Shown: in pieces, positions 41,199-50,281 of the stretch | Layout: each line of letters starts with the position of its first letter | Numbering within the stretch: the first letter of the stretch is position 1 | Assembly: GCF_030687395.1 (NCBI RefSeq) | Contig: NZ_CP117430.1 | Span: forward strand, 1-64,000 | Direction: 5' to 3' | From: Pseudomonas wuhanensis | Lineage (GTDB): Bacteria; Pseudomonadota; Gammaproteobacteria; Pseudomonadales; Pseudomonadaceae | DNA length: 64,000 bases | The notes under the pieces: model-generated | Seen by the model: the letters and a program-made list of their open reading frames with translations, nothing else | Databases searched by the model: none | What the model was told of the DNA's origin: nothing | Program-made: the position numbers and the translations under genes

Positions 41199-42575
41199 AT
41201 GCGTTGTCTGCTGTTCGCTTGCCTGCTACTTGGTTCACTGCCTTCAATTGCCCTGGATCGCTTTCAGGTCGAGGGCTACACGTTGCGCAACGGTCTGCAA
41301 TTGGTCCTCAAACCGGGCACCGAGCGCGGGCATGTGGCGATCCGGTTGGTGGTTGGCGTAGGCCTGGATGATTTCAGCTGCGCCGACAAGGAACTGCCGC
41401 ATCTGCTCGAACACTTGCTGTTCAGTGGCATCGACGCCACCGGCGAAGGCGGTCTGGAAGAACGCATGCAGGCCTTGGGCGGTGAGTGGAATGCCTACAC
41501 CAGCAATGCCGACACGACCTTCGTCATCGAAGCCCCGGCGAAAAACCAGCGCAAGGTCCTCGACCTGTTGTTGGCGCTGCTGACCCAGACCCGTATCGAT
41601 GACAATGCCATCAACGTCGCCAAGCAAGTGGTCGAGCGCGAAGACGGTGGTCATTACTCGCATCTGCAACGCTGGCTGGATCGCCAGGATCTGGGCCATA
41701 CCGCGAGTAATCAGTTGGCGGTGGAGCTGGGCCTCAAATGCCCCGAGCGTGCACAAGTCGATCACCTGACCCGCGAGCAATTGGAGAAGGTGCGCAAGGA
41801 CTGGTACGCGCCCAATAACATGACCCTGATCGTGGTCGGCGACCTCGACCGCCTGCTGCCGGCCTATCTGGAACGGGCCTATGGCGCACTCGAAGCGGTT
41901 GAGCCTAGCGCTCACCTGCCGCTGCCAGACATTCAGGCCAGCGCGGCCCACGAGCGCAATCTGAGTAACGGTTTCGTCGGTGGCGGTGCCAAGTTGCATT
42001 GGCTGGTGCCGGAACCGGTACTGGAAGACCAGCATGACGAAACCTTCGACCTGCTCAAGGACTATCTCGATTGGGCGCTCTATCGCCAATTGCGTCTGGC
42101 CCATGGATTGTCCTACGGGCCTTCGGCCGAGCGTGAGGTGTTTGGTGGTGTGGGCTTCATGAGCCTGAACGCCGACCTTGATCGTGATGACGTGCTGGCA
42201 GCGGAACAGGTGCTGGATGAACTTAAAGCCGATCTGCTCAAGAACGGCCTCGACGCCGCCACCTTCGCCCGTCTCAAGCAAGCCGCCATCGCTCGCCAAG
42301 CCTGGGCCGTGCAAGGCAACAGCGCCCTGGCGGACTATTACTGGAGCGCCCTCGGCGACTACGAGGACGGACAATTCGTCAACCCGGCCAAGGCACTGCA
42401 AGGCGTGACGCTGGCCGAGGCGAACAAGGCGATACGTGAGTTGCTATTGCAGCCGGGGTATTTGCGGATCGAGAAGCCGCTGATGAGTTATGACCAGGTG
42501 ATGTGGTCGATTGTCGGGGGATTTGGATTGATGGTGCTTGGAGTATTGGGTTGGCGCGTTCACCGCAGAAAGTAA
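41199..42575 (+). CDS. Membrane-anchored M16-family zinc metallopeptidase
   Basis: 458 residues. A signal peptide (about 1-18) leads into an M16 peptidase domain with the inverted zinc motif HLLEH (68-72) and the third ligand Glu146 or 148 at the expected 74-76 residue spacing. The second M16 domain (about 195-400) lacks the metal site, as usual. The C-terminus has one membrane segment (VMWSIVGGFGLMVLGVLGW) followed by a basic tail. So it should be periplasmic and tail-anchored in the inner membrane. Substrate unknown. Confidence 0.87.
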   Translation: MRCLLFACLLLGSLPSIALDRFQVEGYTLRNGLQLVLKPGTERGHVAIRLVVGVGLDDFSCADKELPHLLEHLLFSGIDATGEGGLEERMQALGGEWNAYTSNADTTFVIEAPAKNQRKVLDLLLALLTQTRIDDNAINVAKQVVEREDGGHYSHLQRWLDRQDLGHTASNQLAVELGLKCPERAQVDHLTREQLEKVRKDWYAPNNMTLIVVGDLDRLLPAYLERAYGALEAVEPSAHLPLPDIQASAAHERNLSNGFVGGGAKLHWLVPEPVLEDQHDETFDLLKDYLDWALYRQLRLAHGLSYGPSAEREVFGGVGFMSLNADLDRDDVLAAEQVLDELKADLLKNGLDAATFARLKQAAIARQAWAVQGNSALADYYWSALGDYEDGQFVNPAKALQGVTLAEANKAIRELLLQPGYLRIEKPLMSYDQVMWSIVGGFGLMVLGVLGWRVHRRK

Positions 42576-42581
42576 TGACTT

Positions 42582-42720
42582 CCCTGTGGCGAGGGAGCTT
42601 GCTCCCGCTGGGCCGCGCAGCGGCCCCAATCCCGGCGATCACGGTTTTTCAGACATACCGCATGCTCAGGCTTTGCGACTGCTGCGCAGCCGAGCGGGAG
42701 CAAGCTCCCTCGCCACAGGG
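42582..42720. repeat. REP doublet after the M16 peptidase gene
   Basis: Perfect 28-bp arms (42582-42609 and 42693-42720) of the GTGGCGAGGGAGC class. The 83-base centre contains further GC-rich inverted pieces (GGGCCGCGCAGCGGCCC). Confidence 0.93.
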
Positions 42721-42816
42721 TTTTTGGGTTCGATCAAAGTGACCGCAAGCCTCGCCACACCGCCTCTCGGGCGGTACCCTGTCGAGGTTTTCCCCTCGAC
42801 TATTGTGAATCGCCGA

Positions 42817-43845
42817 ATGCCGAATCTGACCCTGTACGTACAGCGCATCCTCGAATTGATGAAGCGCTATCCCGGGGTCATTGCGCTTGGCGGTTTCATT
42901 TCAGGGGTCGGCAGCTTCATGTTGGTGGATCGCCAACAAGGTCTGGCGACGTGGATCACCACCATCATGCTGGTCAGCTGGGTCTGGCTGATGCTGGAAA
43001 ACAGCCTCACCAAGCTGTTCGCCAGGGTCTTCAAGCGCGAAATACCCCAGCCCCTGCTGCGTTACGCAACGCAGATGATCCATCAGGAAAGCCTGTTCTT
43101 CGTCCTGCCGTTCTTTTTAATCACCACTACCTGGAACAGCGGCCAGTTGTTCTTCACGGGATTACTGAGCATGGCGGCGCTGATTTCGATCATCGACCCG
43201 CTCTACTACAAATGGCTGGCACCGCGCCGCTGGGCGTTCCTGGCGCTGCACACCCTGACCCTGTTCGCGGCCCTGCTGACCGCCCTGCCCGTCATCCTGC
43301 ACCTGACCACCGCCCAGAGCTTCAAGCTGGCGCTGGGCATTGCCATGTTGCTGTCATTCCCGAGCCTGGCCTCGATCTTCCCGATTCGCACCGTGCGCAA
43401 TGCGTTGGCGATCCTCAGCATTACCGTCGGCATCGGCGCCGCCGGTTGGGTGCTGCGCTCCTGGGTTCCGCCAGCGACCCTGTGGATGACCGATGTGGCG
43501 ATCAGTACCCAAATGCAGGATCGAACCCCCGGTAAGAGCCTGGAAGAAGTCAGCGCCGAACAGATTCGCGGAGGTGGGCTGTACGCGTACACCGCGATCA
43601 ACGCTCCGCGGGGTCTGGCCGAGCGGATTTATCACGTCTGGATGTTCAACGGTAAAGAAGTCGACCGTATCCCGCTGGACATCAACGGGGGGCGCAAGGA
43701 AGGCTACCGCGCCTGGACCCACAAGCAGAACTTTCCCGGTAACCCCGCCGGCAAATGGCAGGTCCGGGTGCTCACTGAGGACGGTCAGTTGATTGGCGTG
43801 CTGCGCTTCAAGGTCCTGGACAGCACACCCGTCAAAGAAAAGTAA
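42817..43845 (+). CDS. DUF5924 family membrane protein with DUF2914-like domain
   Basis: 342 residues from MPNLTLYVQRILELMKRYPG. Longer in-frame starts would run through the REP doublet and are rejected; GTG at 42805 is an alternative four codons up. About seven membrane segments (30-235) are followed by a periplasmic beta domain (about 245-335; RIYHVWMFNGKEVDRIPLDI, GKWQVRVLTEDGQLIG). Function unknown. It is 54 bases upstream of a lipid-transport operon on the same strand and may be co-transcribed with it. Confidence 0.83.
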   Translation: MPNLTLYVQRILELMKRYPGVIALGGFISGVGSFMLVDRQQGLATWITTIMLVSWVWLMLENSLTKLFARVFKREIPQPLLRYATQMIHQESLFFVLPFFLITTTWNSGQLFFTGLLSMAALISIIDPLYYKWLAPRRWAFLALHTLTLFAALLTALPVILHLTTAQSFKLALGIAMLLSFPSLASIFPIRTVRNALAILSITVGIGAAGWVLRSWVPPATLWMTDVAISTQMQDRTPGKSLEEVSAEQIRGGGLYAYTAINAPRGLAERIYHVWMFNGKEVDRIPLDINGGRKEGYRAWTHKQNFPGNPAGKWQVRVLTEDGQLIGVLRFKVLDSTPVKEK

Positions 43846-43899
43846 CGCGGTTCGTGCTATTAGTCAGATCTGCGTAATAGCCGAACAAGCACGGAGCTT

Positions 43900-45048
43900 A
43901 TGACCAGCAGCACAATGCCCGGCAGTGCCCAACTTGATACCTCGCACAGCCCTGCCCTGTTGCGGGTCACGGGTGACTGGACGCTCGCCCATTACGCCAA
44001 TCTCAGCCACCTGAGCGAAAAGCTCCGTGGCCAATATGACAGCAACATCCACATCGATCTCAATGGCCTCGGCGCGCTCGATACGGCGGGTGCGTCATTG
44101 CTGGTGGAGCTGCTGGGGGCCGAGCGTCTGGGCAAGTCTGCCGAACACCCCGATTGCACCCTTTCTGCCGCTGATCGCGCCTTGTTACAGACGGTGTACT
44201 GCTCACTGACCGATTTCTGTGTGCCGATCAAGGAGCCGGAAATCAGCGTCGGCATTCAACTGCTGACCCGCATCGGCCGCGCGGTCGACGCGGTCTGGCA
44301 GGACACCTTGCAACTGTTGGGTTTCGTCGGCCTGATCCTGGAAACCATCGCTCGCGGACTGTTTCGTCCCAAGCGCTGGCGCCTCACGCCGATGGTCGCC
44401 CACATCGAGCAGACCGGTCTGGACGCCGCGCCCATCGTCGCCCTGCTGACCTTTCTGGTGGGGGCTGTGGTGGCGTTTCTCGGGGCGACGGTACTGGCCA
44501 GTTTTGGCGCGAGTATTTTCACCGTGGACCTGGTGGCGTTCTCTTTTCTGCGGGAGTTCGGTGTGTTGCTCACGGCGATCCTGATGGCGGGCCGCACCGC
44601 CAGTGCGTTCACCGCACAGATCGGTTCGATGAAGGCCAACGAAGAAATCGACGCGATCCGCACTCTCGGCCTCGACCCGATGGAGTTGCTGGTAGTACCC
44701 CGCGTCCTGGCGTTGCTGGTGGCGTTGCCGATGTTGACCTTTCTGGCGATGCTGTCAGGGATTATCGGCGGTGGCGTAGTCTGCGCGCTGTCTCTGGATA
44801 TTTCGCCGGCGATGTTCCTGTCGCTGCTGCAATCGGACATTGGCGTTCAGCACTTCCTGGTCGGGATCGTAAAAGCGCCGATATTTGCGTTCCTGATCGC
44901 CGCCATTGGCTGCCTCGAAGGCTTCAAGGTCAGCGGCAGCGCCGAGTCCGTCGGCGCGCACACCACGTCCAGCGTGGTCCAATCAATCTTCGTGGTGATC
45001 GTGCTCGACGCCGTGGCTGCATTGTTTTTCATGGAGATGGACTGGTGA
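43900..45048 (+). CDS. MlaE-family ABC permease with N-terminal STAS-like domain
   Basis: 382 residues. The first 110 residues resemble a STAS domain (LDTAGASLLVELLGAERLG), then the MlaE fold with its conserved ILAGRTAS-like stretch ILMAGRTASAFTAQIGSM and EEIDAIRTLGLDP. In the classical Mla system the STAS protein MlaB is separate; here it is fused. It overlaps the ATPase gene by four bases. The operon is a retrograde or anterograde lipid transporter between the two membranes. Confidence 0.92.
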   Translation: MTSSTMPGSAQLDTSHSPALLRVTGDWTLAHYANLSHLSEKLRGQYDSNIHIDLNGLGALDTAGASLLVELLGAERLGKSAEHPDCTLSAADRALLQTVYCSLTDFCVPIKEPEISVGIQLLTRIGRAVDAVWQDTLQLLGFVGLILETIARGLFRPKRWRLTPMVAHIEQTGLDAAPIVALLTFLVGAVVAFLGATVLASFGASIFTVDLVAFSFLREFGVLLTAILMAGRTASAFTAQIGSMKANEEIDAIRTLGLDPMELLVVPRVLALLVALPMLTFLAMLSGIIGGGVVCALSLDISPAMFLSLLQSDIGVQHFLVGIVKAPIFAFLIAAIGCLEGFKVSGSAESVGAHTTSSVVQSIFVVIVLDAVAALFFMEMDW

Positions 45049-45848
45049 GTCGTTTACCCCGAGCGCCTTCAGAGGCGGTGATTGAAGTCCGCGGGCTGTG
45101 CAATCGCTTCGGCCGCCAGAGCGTGCACGAGAACCTCGACCTGGACTTGTACAAGGGCGAAATTCTGGCAGTGGTCGGCGGTTCCGGCAGCGGCAAATCG
45201 GTGTTGTTGCGCAGCATCGTCGGCTTGCGCCAACCCAGCGAAGGGCTGGTGAAGGTCTTCGGCAAGAACTTGCCGAGTCTGTCGGAACACGAGCGCTCAC
45301 TGGTCGAACGGCGGTTTGGTGTGTTGTTCCAGAAAGGTGCCTTGTTCTCTTCGCTCACTGTGACCGAGAACGTCGCCCTGCCCCTGATTGAACACGCCGG
45401 CCTGAGCCGTGTCGACGCCGAGCACCTGGCGGCGGTGAAACTGGCGTTGGCCGGGCTGCCGTTGTCGGCGGCCGACAAATACCCTGCTTCATTGTCCGGC
45501 GGCATGATCAAACGCGCGGCCCTGGCCCGAGCACTGGCGCTGGACCCGGACATCCTGTTTCTCGACGAGCCCACTGCCGGTCTAGACCCGATTGGCGCTG
45601 CAGGCTTCGATCAACTGATCCTGACCCTGCGCGATGCCTTGGGCTTGAGTGTGTTTCTGGTGACCCACGACCTCGACACGCTCTACACCATCACCGACCG
45701 CGTGGCAGTGCTGGCGCAGAAGAAAGTGCTGGTAGCGGACGCCATCGACAAGGTGTCGGAAACCGATGATGCGTGGATTCATGAATACTTTCATGGCCCT
45801 CGCGGCCGCGCGGCCCTGACGGCCGCTAACCAGCTCAACGAGGTCTGA
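45045..45848 (+). CDS. MlaF-family ABC ATPase
   Basis: 267 residues from GTG overlapping the permease stop (GTGA). Walker A GGSGSGKSVLLRS, Q-loop FQKGALFSSLTV, signature LSGGMIKRAALARAL, Walker B ILFLDEPTAGLDPIG and H-loop VTHDLDTL are all complete. It energises the MlaE-like permease. Confidence 0.95.
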   Translation: MSRLPRAPSEAVIEVRGLCNRFGRQSVHENLDLDLYKGEILAVVGGSGSGKSVLLRSIVGLRQPSEGLVKVFGKNLPSLSEHERSLVERRFGVLFQKGALFSSLTVTENVALPLIEHAGLSRVDAEHLAAVKLALAGLPLSAADKYPASLSGGMIKRAALARALALDPDILFLDEPTAGLDPIGAAGFDQLILTLRDALGLSVFLVTHDLDTLYTITDRVAVLAQKKVLVADAIDKVSETDDAWIHEYFHGPRGRAALTAANQLNEV

Positions 45849-45849
45849 C

Positions 45850-46788
45850 ATGGAAACCCGAGCCCATCACGTATTGATCGGCCTGTTCACCGTCATAGTG
45901 GTGGCAGGCGCCCTGCTCTTCGGTCTGTGGCTGGCCAAGTCCAGCGTTGATACCGAATTCAAGGATTACGAAATCGTCTTCAACGAGGCGGTCAGCGGCC
46001 TGTCCAAGGGCAGCGCGGTGCAGTACAGCGGGATCAAGGTCGGCGACGTGGTGATGCTGCGCCTGGACCCGAACGATCCGCGCCGGGTGTTGGCGCGGAT
46101 TCGCTTGGGCGCAGACACCCCGATCAAAGACGACACCCAGGCCAAACTGGCGCTGACCGGGATCACCGGGACCTCGATCATCCAGCTCAGCGGCGGCACG
46201 CCGCAAAGTCCGACGCTCAAGGGCAAGGATGGCAATTTACCGACAATCGTTGCATCGCCCTCGCCCATTGCCCGGTTGATGAATGACAGCAACGATCTGA
46301 TGGCGGGCGTGAATGTGTTGATGCACAACGCTAATCAGTTGTTTTCCTCAGAGAACGTCGCGAGCATCAGCAAGACCCTGGAGCACCTGGAGCAAACCAC
46401 CGGCACCATCGCCGACCAGCGCGGCGACATTCGTCAGGCGATGCAGCAACTGGCTTCGGTTGGCAAGCAGGCCAGCGCCACTCTGGAACAGACCACCGCG
46501 TTGATGCGCAACGCCAACGGCCTGCTCAACGATCAGGGCAAGCAGATGTTCGGCAGTGCCGAGCAAGCCATGAAGTCCCTGGAACAGAGCAGCGCAACCA
46601 TCAACACGTTGCTCTCCGCCAATCAGGATTCCCTCAACAACGGCATGCAGGGCCTCAATGGCCTGGCACCGGCGGTGCGTGAGCTGCGCGATACCTTGAG
46701 TTCGTTGCGGACCATTTCCCAGCGGCTTGAGGCCAACCCCAGCGGTTACCTGCTGGGCAGTGACAAAAACAAGGAGTTCACGCCATGA
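45850..46788 (+). CDS. MCE-domain lipid-binding protein (MlaD-like)
   Basis: 312 residues: one N-terminal membrane segment (HHVLIGLFTVIVVAGALLFG), an MCE domain at about 40-120 (VQYSGIKVGDVVMLRL), then a long helical tail (about 150-300) rich in Gln and Asn. MCE proteins form hexameric rings or tubes that carry phospholipid across the periplasm. The long helical tail is more like PqiB/YebT-type barrels than E. coli MlaD, which ends soon after the MCE domain. Confidence 0.92.
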   Translation: METRAHHVLIGLFTVIVVAGALLFGLWLAKSSVDTEFKDYEIVFNEAVSGLSKGSAVQYSGIKVGDVVMLRLDPNDPRRVLARIRLGADTPIKDDTQAKLALTGITGTSIIQLSGGTPQSPTLKGKDGNLPTIVASPSPIARLMNDSNDLMAGVNVLMHNANQLFSSENVASISKTLEHLEQTTGTIADQRGDIRQAMQQLASVGKQASATLEQTTALMRNANGLLNDQGKQMFGSAEQAMKSLEQSSATINTLLSANQDSLNNGMQGLNGLAPAVRELRDTLSSLRTISQRLEANPSGYLLGSDKNKEFTP

Positions 46789-47411
46789 AGCTGGCTCATC
46801 TCGCCCTCCTCGCCGGTTTCGCGATGGTCGCGTCCTGTTCGATTTTCCCCAAGACCGAACCGTCCGATGTCTATCGACTGCCGTCGGCACAGAGCGACGC
46901 ACCGGCACATCACGGCACGCCGCAGCGCTGGTCGTTGCGACTGGCCAAGCCTCAGACCAGCGAAGCCTTGAACAACTCGAAAATCGCCGTAATCCCTCAG
47001 GGTGATCTGATCAGCAGCTACAAGGCTTCACGCTGGAGCGATCCGGCACCGGTGCTATTGCGCAATCGTCTGCTTGATGGTTTCCAGCGTGACGGTCGCG
47101 TGCCGTTGCTCAGCACCGATGACAGCAATTTCCAGGCGGACCTGGAGCTGGGCGGCAACCTGCAAGCGTTCCAGACCGAGTACCAGGGCACGGCGGCGAG
47201 CGTGGTCGTGCGCCTGGATGCGTTGCTGGTGCGTGGGTATGACCAGCGAATTCTCGCCAGCCGACGCTTTGAAGTGCATCAGCCGTTGAGCGATGTGAAG
47301 GTGCCGGCGGTTATCGCCGGTTTTGGCCAGGCGAGCGACCAGTTGACGGCACAGGTAGTGGCCTGGACGGTAGAGCAAGGTCAGAAGGTTGCGCCGCCGC
47401 TGAGGCCTTGA
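46785..47411 (+). CDS. ABC-type transport auxiliary lipoprotein (PqiC family)
   Basis: 208 residues, overlapping the MCE gene by four bases (ATGA). The lipobox VASC puts the lipidated Cys at residue 18, followed by SIFPKTEPSDVYRLPSAQ. The PqiC-like domain covers the rest. In the Pqi system this lipoprotein sits at the outer membrane and meets the MCE tube, which fits this operon. It completes a four-gene unit without MlaA or MlaC. Confidence 0.9.
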   Translation: MKLAHLALLAGFAMVASCSIFPKTEPSDVYRLPSAQSDAPAHHGTPQRWSLRLAKPQTSEALNNSKIAVIPQGDLISSYKASRWSDPAPVLLRNRLLDGFQRDGRVPLLSTDDSNFQADLELGGNLQAFQTEYQGTAASVVVRLDALLVRGYDQRILASRRFEVHQPLSDVKVPAVIAGFGQASDQLTAQVVAWTVEQGQKVAPPLRP

Positions 47412-47426
47412 AGCCACCGTTGAACC

Positions 47427-47520
47427 CCTGTGGGAGCGGGCTTGCCCGCGATAGCGGTGTGACATTCAACGTCGATGTCGACTGTGCTGACGCCATCGCG
47501 GGCAAGCCCGCTCCCACAGG
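47427..47520. repeat. REP doublet before the SpmAB-like gene
   Basis: Perfect 26-bp arms (47427-47452 and 47495-47520), core GGGAGCGGGCTTGCCCGCGAT. Its 42-base centre is almost identical to that of the doublet at 48848-48940. Confidence 0.93.
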
Positions 47521-47528
47521 TTTTTTGG

Positions 47529-48758
47529 TTAGCCAAAGAACCAGTAGCAAACGCCGATAGCCCCCAACACCCCCGCCAACTCCGCCAGCAACGCACACCC
47601 CACCGCATGCCGTGCACGCTGAATGCCCACCGCGCCGAAGTACACCGCCAACACATAGAAGGTCGTTTCGGTACTGCCCTGAATCGTCGCCGCCACCAGC
47701 GCCGGGAAGCTGTCGACTCCGGAGGTCTTCATGGTTTCGATCAGCATTGCCCGTGCGGCGCTGCCGGAGAAAGGTTTGACCATGGCCGTCGGCAGCGCAT
47801 CGACAAAGCGCGTGTCCCAACCGGCCCACTCCACCAGATGCCGAATCCCGTCCAGACCGAAATCCAGCGCTCCGGATGCTCGCAGCACACCCACGGCACA
47901 GAGCATCGCCACCAAATAGGGCAGCAGGTTCTTGGCGACATCGAAGCCTTCTTTCGCGCCTTCGATGAATGCCTCATAGACCTTCACTTTGCGTAATGCG
48001 CCGATCACCAGAAACAGCATGATCAGCCCGAACAGCGTCACGTTGCCGAGGATCGATGACAAGCTCGCCAGAGCGGTCGCCGAGAGCGTCGCCAGCAGCG
48101 CCATGAAGCCACCGAGGATCAGGGCACCGGGAATCATGTATGCCAGCACCACCGGGTCCCACAGGCGCAGACGCTGCATGACCGCCACCGACAACAGGCC
48201 GACCAGGGTCGAGCAGCTGGTCGCTAGCAGGATCGGCAGGAACACCAGGGTTGGATCGGGCGCGCCTTGCTGGGCGCGGTACATGAAGATCGTCACCGGC
48301 AGCAAGGTCAGTGAGGAGGCGTTGAGCACCAGGAAGAGGATCTGCGCGTTGCTGGCGATGGTATCGCTGGGGTTGAGCTCTTGCAGCGCCTTCATGGCTT
48401 TGAGGCCGATGGGCGTGGCGGCGTTGTCCAGGCCCAGGCCATTGGCGGCGAAGTTGAGGGTGATCAGGCCGATGGCCGGGTGACCGGCCGGCACTTCCGG
48501 CATCAGGCGCAGGAACAAAGGGCCCAGTGCCTTGGCCAGCCACTCGACGATCCCGGCCTTCTCGGCGATCCGCAGAAAGCCCAGCCAGAGCGTCAGGGTG
48601 CCGAACAACAGGACCATGACCTCAACCGACAATTTGGCCATGGCGAAAATGCTTTCCACCATCGCCGCCCAGATCCCGGCGTTGCCGCCGATCAGCCATT
48701 GCGCCAGCGCCGAAACGGCAGCCACGATGAAGAAGCCAAGCCACAGGCCATTAAGCAT
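47529..48758 (-). CDS. SpmA/SpmB-like nucleoside-recognition (Gate) membrane protein
   Basis: 409 residues, about ten membrane segments. The N-terminal half resembles spore maturation protein A (LNFAANGLGLDNAATPIGLKAM) and the C-terminal half SpmB (QGSTETTFYVLAVYFGAVG), so it is a fused form. This family is widespread in non-sporulating Gram-negatives; its substrate is unclear. The gene is bracketed by two near-identical REP doublets. Confidence 0.87.
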   Translation of the reverse strand: MLNGLWLGFFIVAAVSALAQWLIGGNAGIWAAMVESIFAMAKLSVEVMVLLFGTLTLWLGFLRIAEKAGIVEWLAKALGPLFLRLMPEVPAGHPAIGLITLNFAANGLGLDNAATPIGLKAMKALQELNPSDTIASNAQILFLVLNASSLTLLPVTIFMYRAQQGAPDPTLVFLPILLATSCSTLVGLLSVAVMQRLRLWDPVVLAYMIPGALILGGFMALLATLSATALASLSSILGNVTLFGLIMLFLVIGALRKVKVYEAFIEGAKEGFDVAKNLLPYLVAMLCAVGVLRASGALDFGLDGIRHLVEWAGWDTRFVDALPTAMVKPFSGSAARAMLIETMKTSGVDSFPALVAATIQGSTETTFYVLAVYFGAVGIQRARHAVGCALLAELAGVLGAIGVCYWFFG

Positions 48759-48810
48759 CAGTCAAATCCCCCGGAAGTTGCGGCGAATGATAGCGGGGTA
48801 GGCAGAAACG

Positions 48811-48838
48811 ACAAACCCCGGATTTCTCCGGGGTTTGT
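48811..48838. terminator. Terminator between gltP and the SpmAB-like gene
   Basis: ACAAACCCCGGA and its exact inverse around TTTC give a 12-bp stem. T-rich sequence follows on both strands, though interrupted on minus (TTTGTCGTTT). It ends gltP transcripts after they pass the REP doublet. Confidence 0.8.
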
Positions 48839-48847
48839 TTGGGGCCC

Positions 48848-48940
48848 TTGTGGGAGCGGGCTTGCCCGCGATAGCGGTGTGACATTCAGCTTCGATGTCG
48901 ACTGTGCTGACGCCATCGCGGGCAAGCCCGCTCCTACAGG
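48848..48940. repeat. REP doublet after gltP
   Basis: Arms 48848-48872 and 48915-48940, same core as the doublet at 47427 and the same orientation. The two copies differ at only a few bases over about 93, including the loop. Confidence 0.93.
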
Positions 48941-48949
48941 TTTTTTTGA

Positions 48950-50281
48950 TCAGTTGCTGGAGATCTCGCCAACCGGCAGCTTTTCCTTGCTGCGCCAGTG
49001 CGGCAGGGAGTTCCAGTAGCGCTGGCCCTTGGCGTCGTCGTACATGCCTTCCCAACGAGCGATGACCAACACGGCGAGGGCGTTGCCGATCACGTTCAGC
49101 GCGGTACGGGCCATGTCCATGATGCGGTCGACACCGGCGATGAACGCCAGGCCTTCCAGTGGAATACCGACGCTGCCCAGAGTAGCCAGCAGTACCACGA
49201 AGGACACGCCCGGTACGCCGGCGATGCCTTTGGAGGTGACCATCAGCGTCAGCACCAGCAGCAATTGCTGGCTGATCGACAGGTCGATGCCGTAGAGCTG
49301 GGCAATGAAGATCGCCGCGATGCTCTGGTACAGGGTCGAACCGTCGAGGTTGAACGAGTAACCGGTCGGTACCACAAAGCTGCAAATGGCTTTCGGTGCG
49401 CCGTAGGCTTCCATCTTCTCGATCACGCGCGGCAGCACGGTTTCGGAACTGGCGGTGGAGTAGGCCAGGACCAGCTCATCCTTGAAGATGCGCATCAGCT
49501 TGATCACCGAGAAGCCGAACAGGCGAGCGATCAGGCCCAGCACCACGAAGGCGAAGAAGGCGATGGCGAAGTAAACCAGAACGACCAGTTTGGCCAGCGG
49601 CAGCAGAGAGGCGAAGCCGAAGTTGGCCACGGTCACCGCGATCAATGCGAACACGCCGATCGGGGCGTAGTTCATGATCATGTGGGTGACTTTGAACATG
49701 CTTTCCGATACGCCCTGGAACATCTTCACCAGCGGCTCGCGCAGGTCCGATTGCAGGCTCGACAGACCGAGACCGAACAAGACGGAGAAGAAGATGATCG
49801 GCAGCATCTCGCCGCGGGCCATGGCCGCGAAGATGTTGGACGGGATCAGGTTGAGGATGGTCTGGATGAACGCATGTTCATGCTGAACCTCGGCGGCAGT
49901 GGCCTGGTACTTGGAAATATCCACCGTACCCAGGGTGCTCATGTCGATGCCGGTGCCCGGATGGACCACGTTGGCCAACACCAGACCGACCAGAATGGCG
50001 ATGGTGGTGACGATCTCGAAGTAAATGATGGTCTTCAGACCGATGCGACCGAGTTTCTTCGCGTCGCCCACGCCAGCAATGCCGACGATCAACGAGGAGA
50101 TCACGATCGGGATCACGATCATTTTGATCAGACGGATAAAGATATCGCCTGCCGGTTGCAGCACGTTGCTGATCCACCAGGCTTTTTCGGCACTGAAATG
50201 GTTGAGCAGTGCACCAATTGCTATCCCCAGAACCAGACCGATGAGGATCTGCCAGGCGAGGCTAAGCTTTGCCTTCTTCAT
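48950..50281 (-). CDS. gltP: Glutamate/aspartate:proton symporter
   Basis: 443 residues from MKKAKLSLAWQILIGLVLG, with AAGGG seven bases upstream; a longer start at 50320 has no ribosome binding site. It is a member of the dicarboxylate/amino acid:cation symporter family with eight membrane segments, the serine-rich reentrant loop AYSTASSETVLPRV and the NLDGSTLY substrate-binding motif. GltP-type Glu/Asp specificity is most likely, but C4-dicarboxylate use cannot be excluded. Confidence 0.9.
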   Translation of the reverse strand: MKKAKLSLAWQILIGLVLGIAIGALLNHFSAEKAWWISNVLQPAGDIFIRLIKMIVIPIVISSLIVGIAGVGDAKKLGRIGLKTIIYFEIVTTIAILVGLVLANVVHPGTGIDMSTLGTVDISKYQATAAEVQHEHAFIQTILNLIPSNIFAAMARGEMLPIIFFSVLFGLGLSSLQSDLREPLVKMFQGVSESMFKVTHMIMNYAPIGVFALIAVTVANFGFASLLPLAKLVVLVYFAIAFFAFVVLGLIARLFGFSVIKLMRIFKDELVLAYSTASSETVLPRVIEKMEAYGAPKAICSFVVPTGYSFNLDGSTLYQSIAAIFIAQLYGIDLSISQQLLLVLTLMVTSKGIAGVPGVSFVVLLATLGSVGIPLEGLAFIAGVDRIMDMARTALNVIGNALAVLVIARWEGMYDDAKGQRYWNSLPHWRSKEKLPVGEISSN

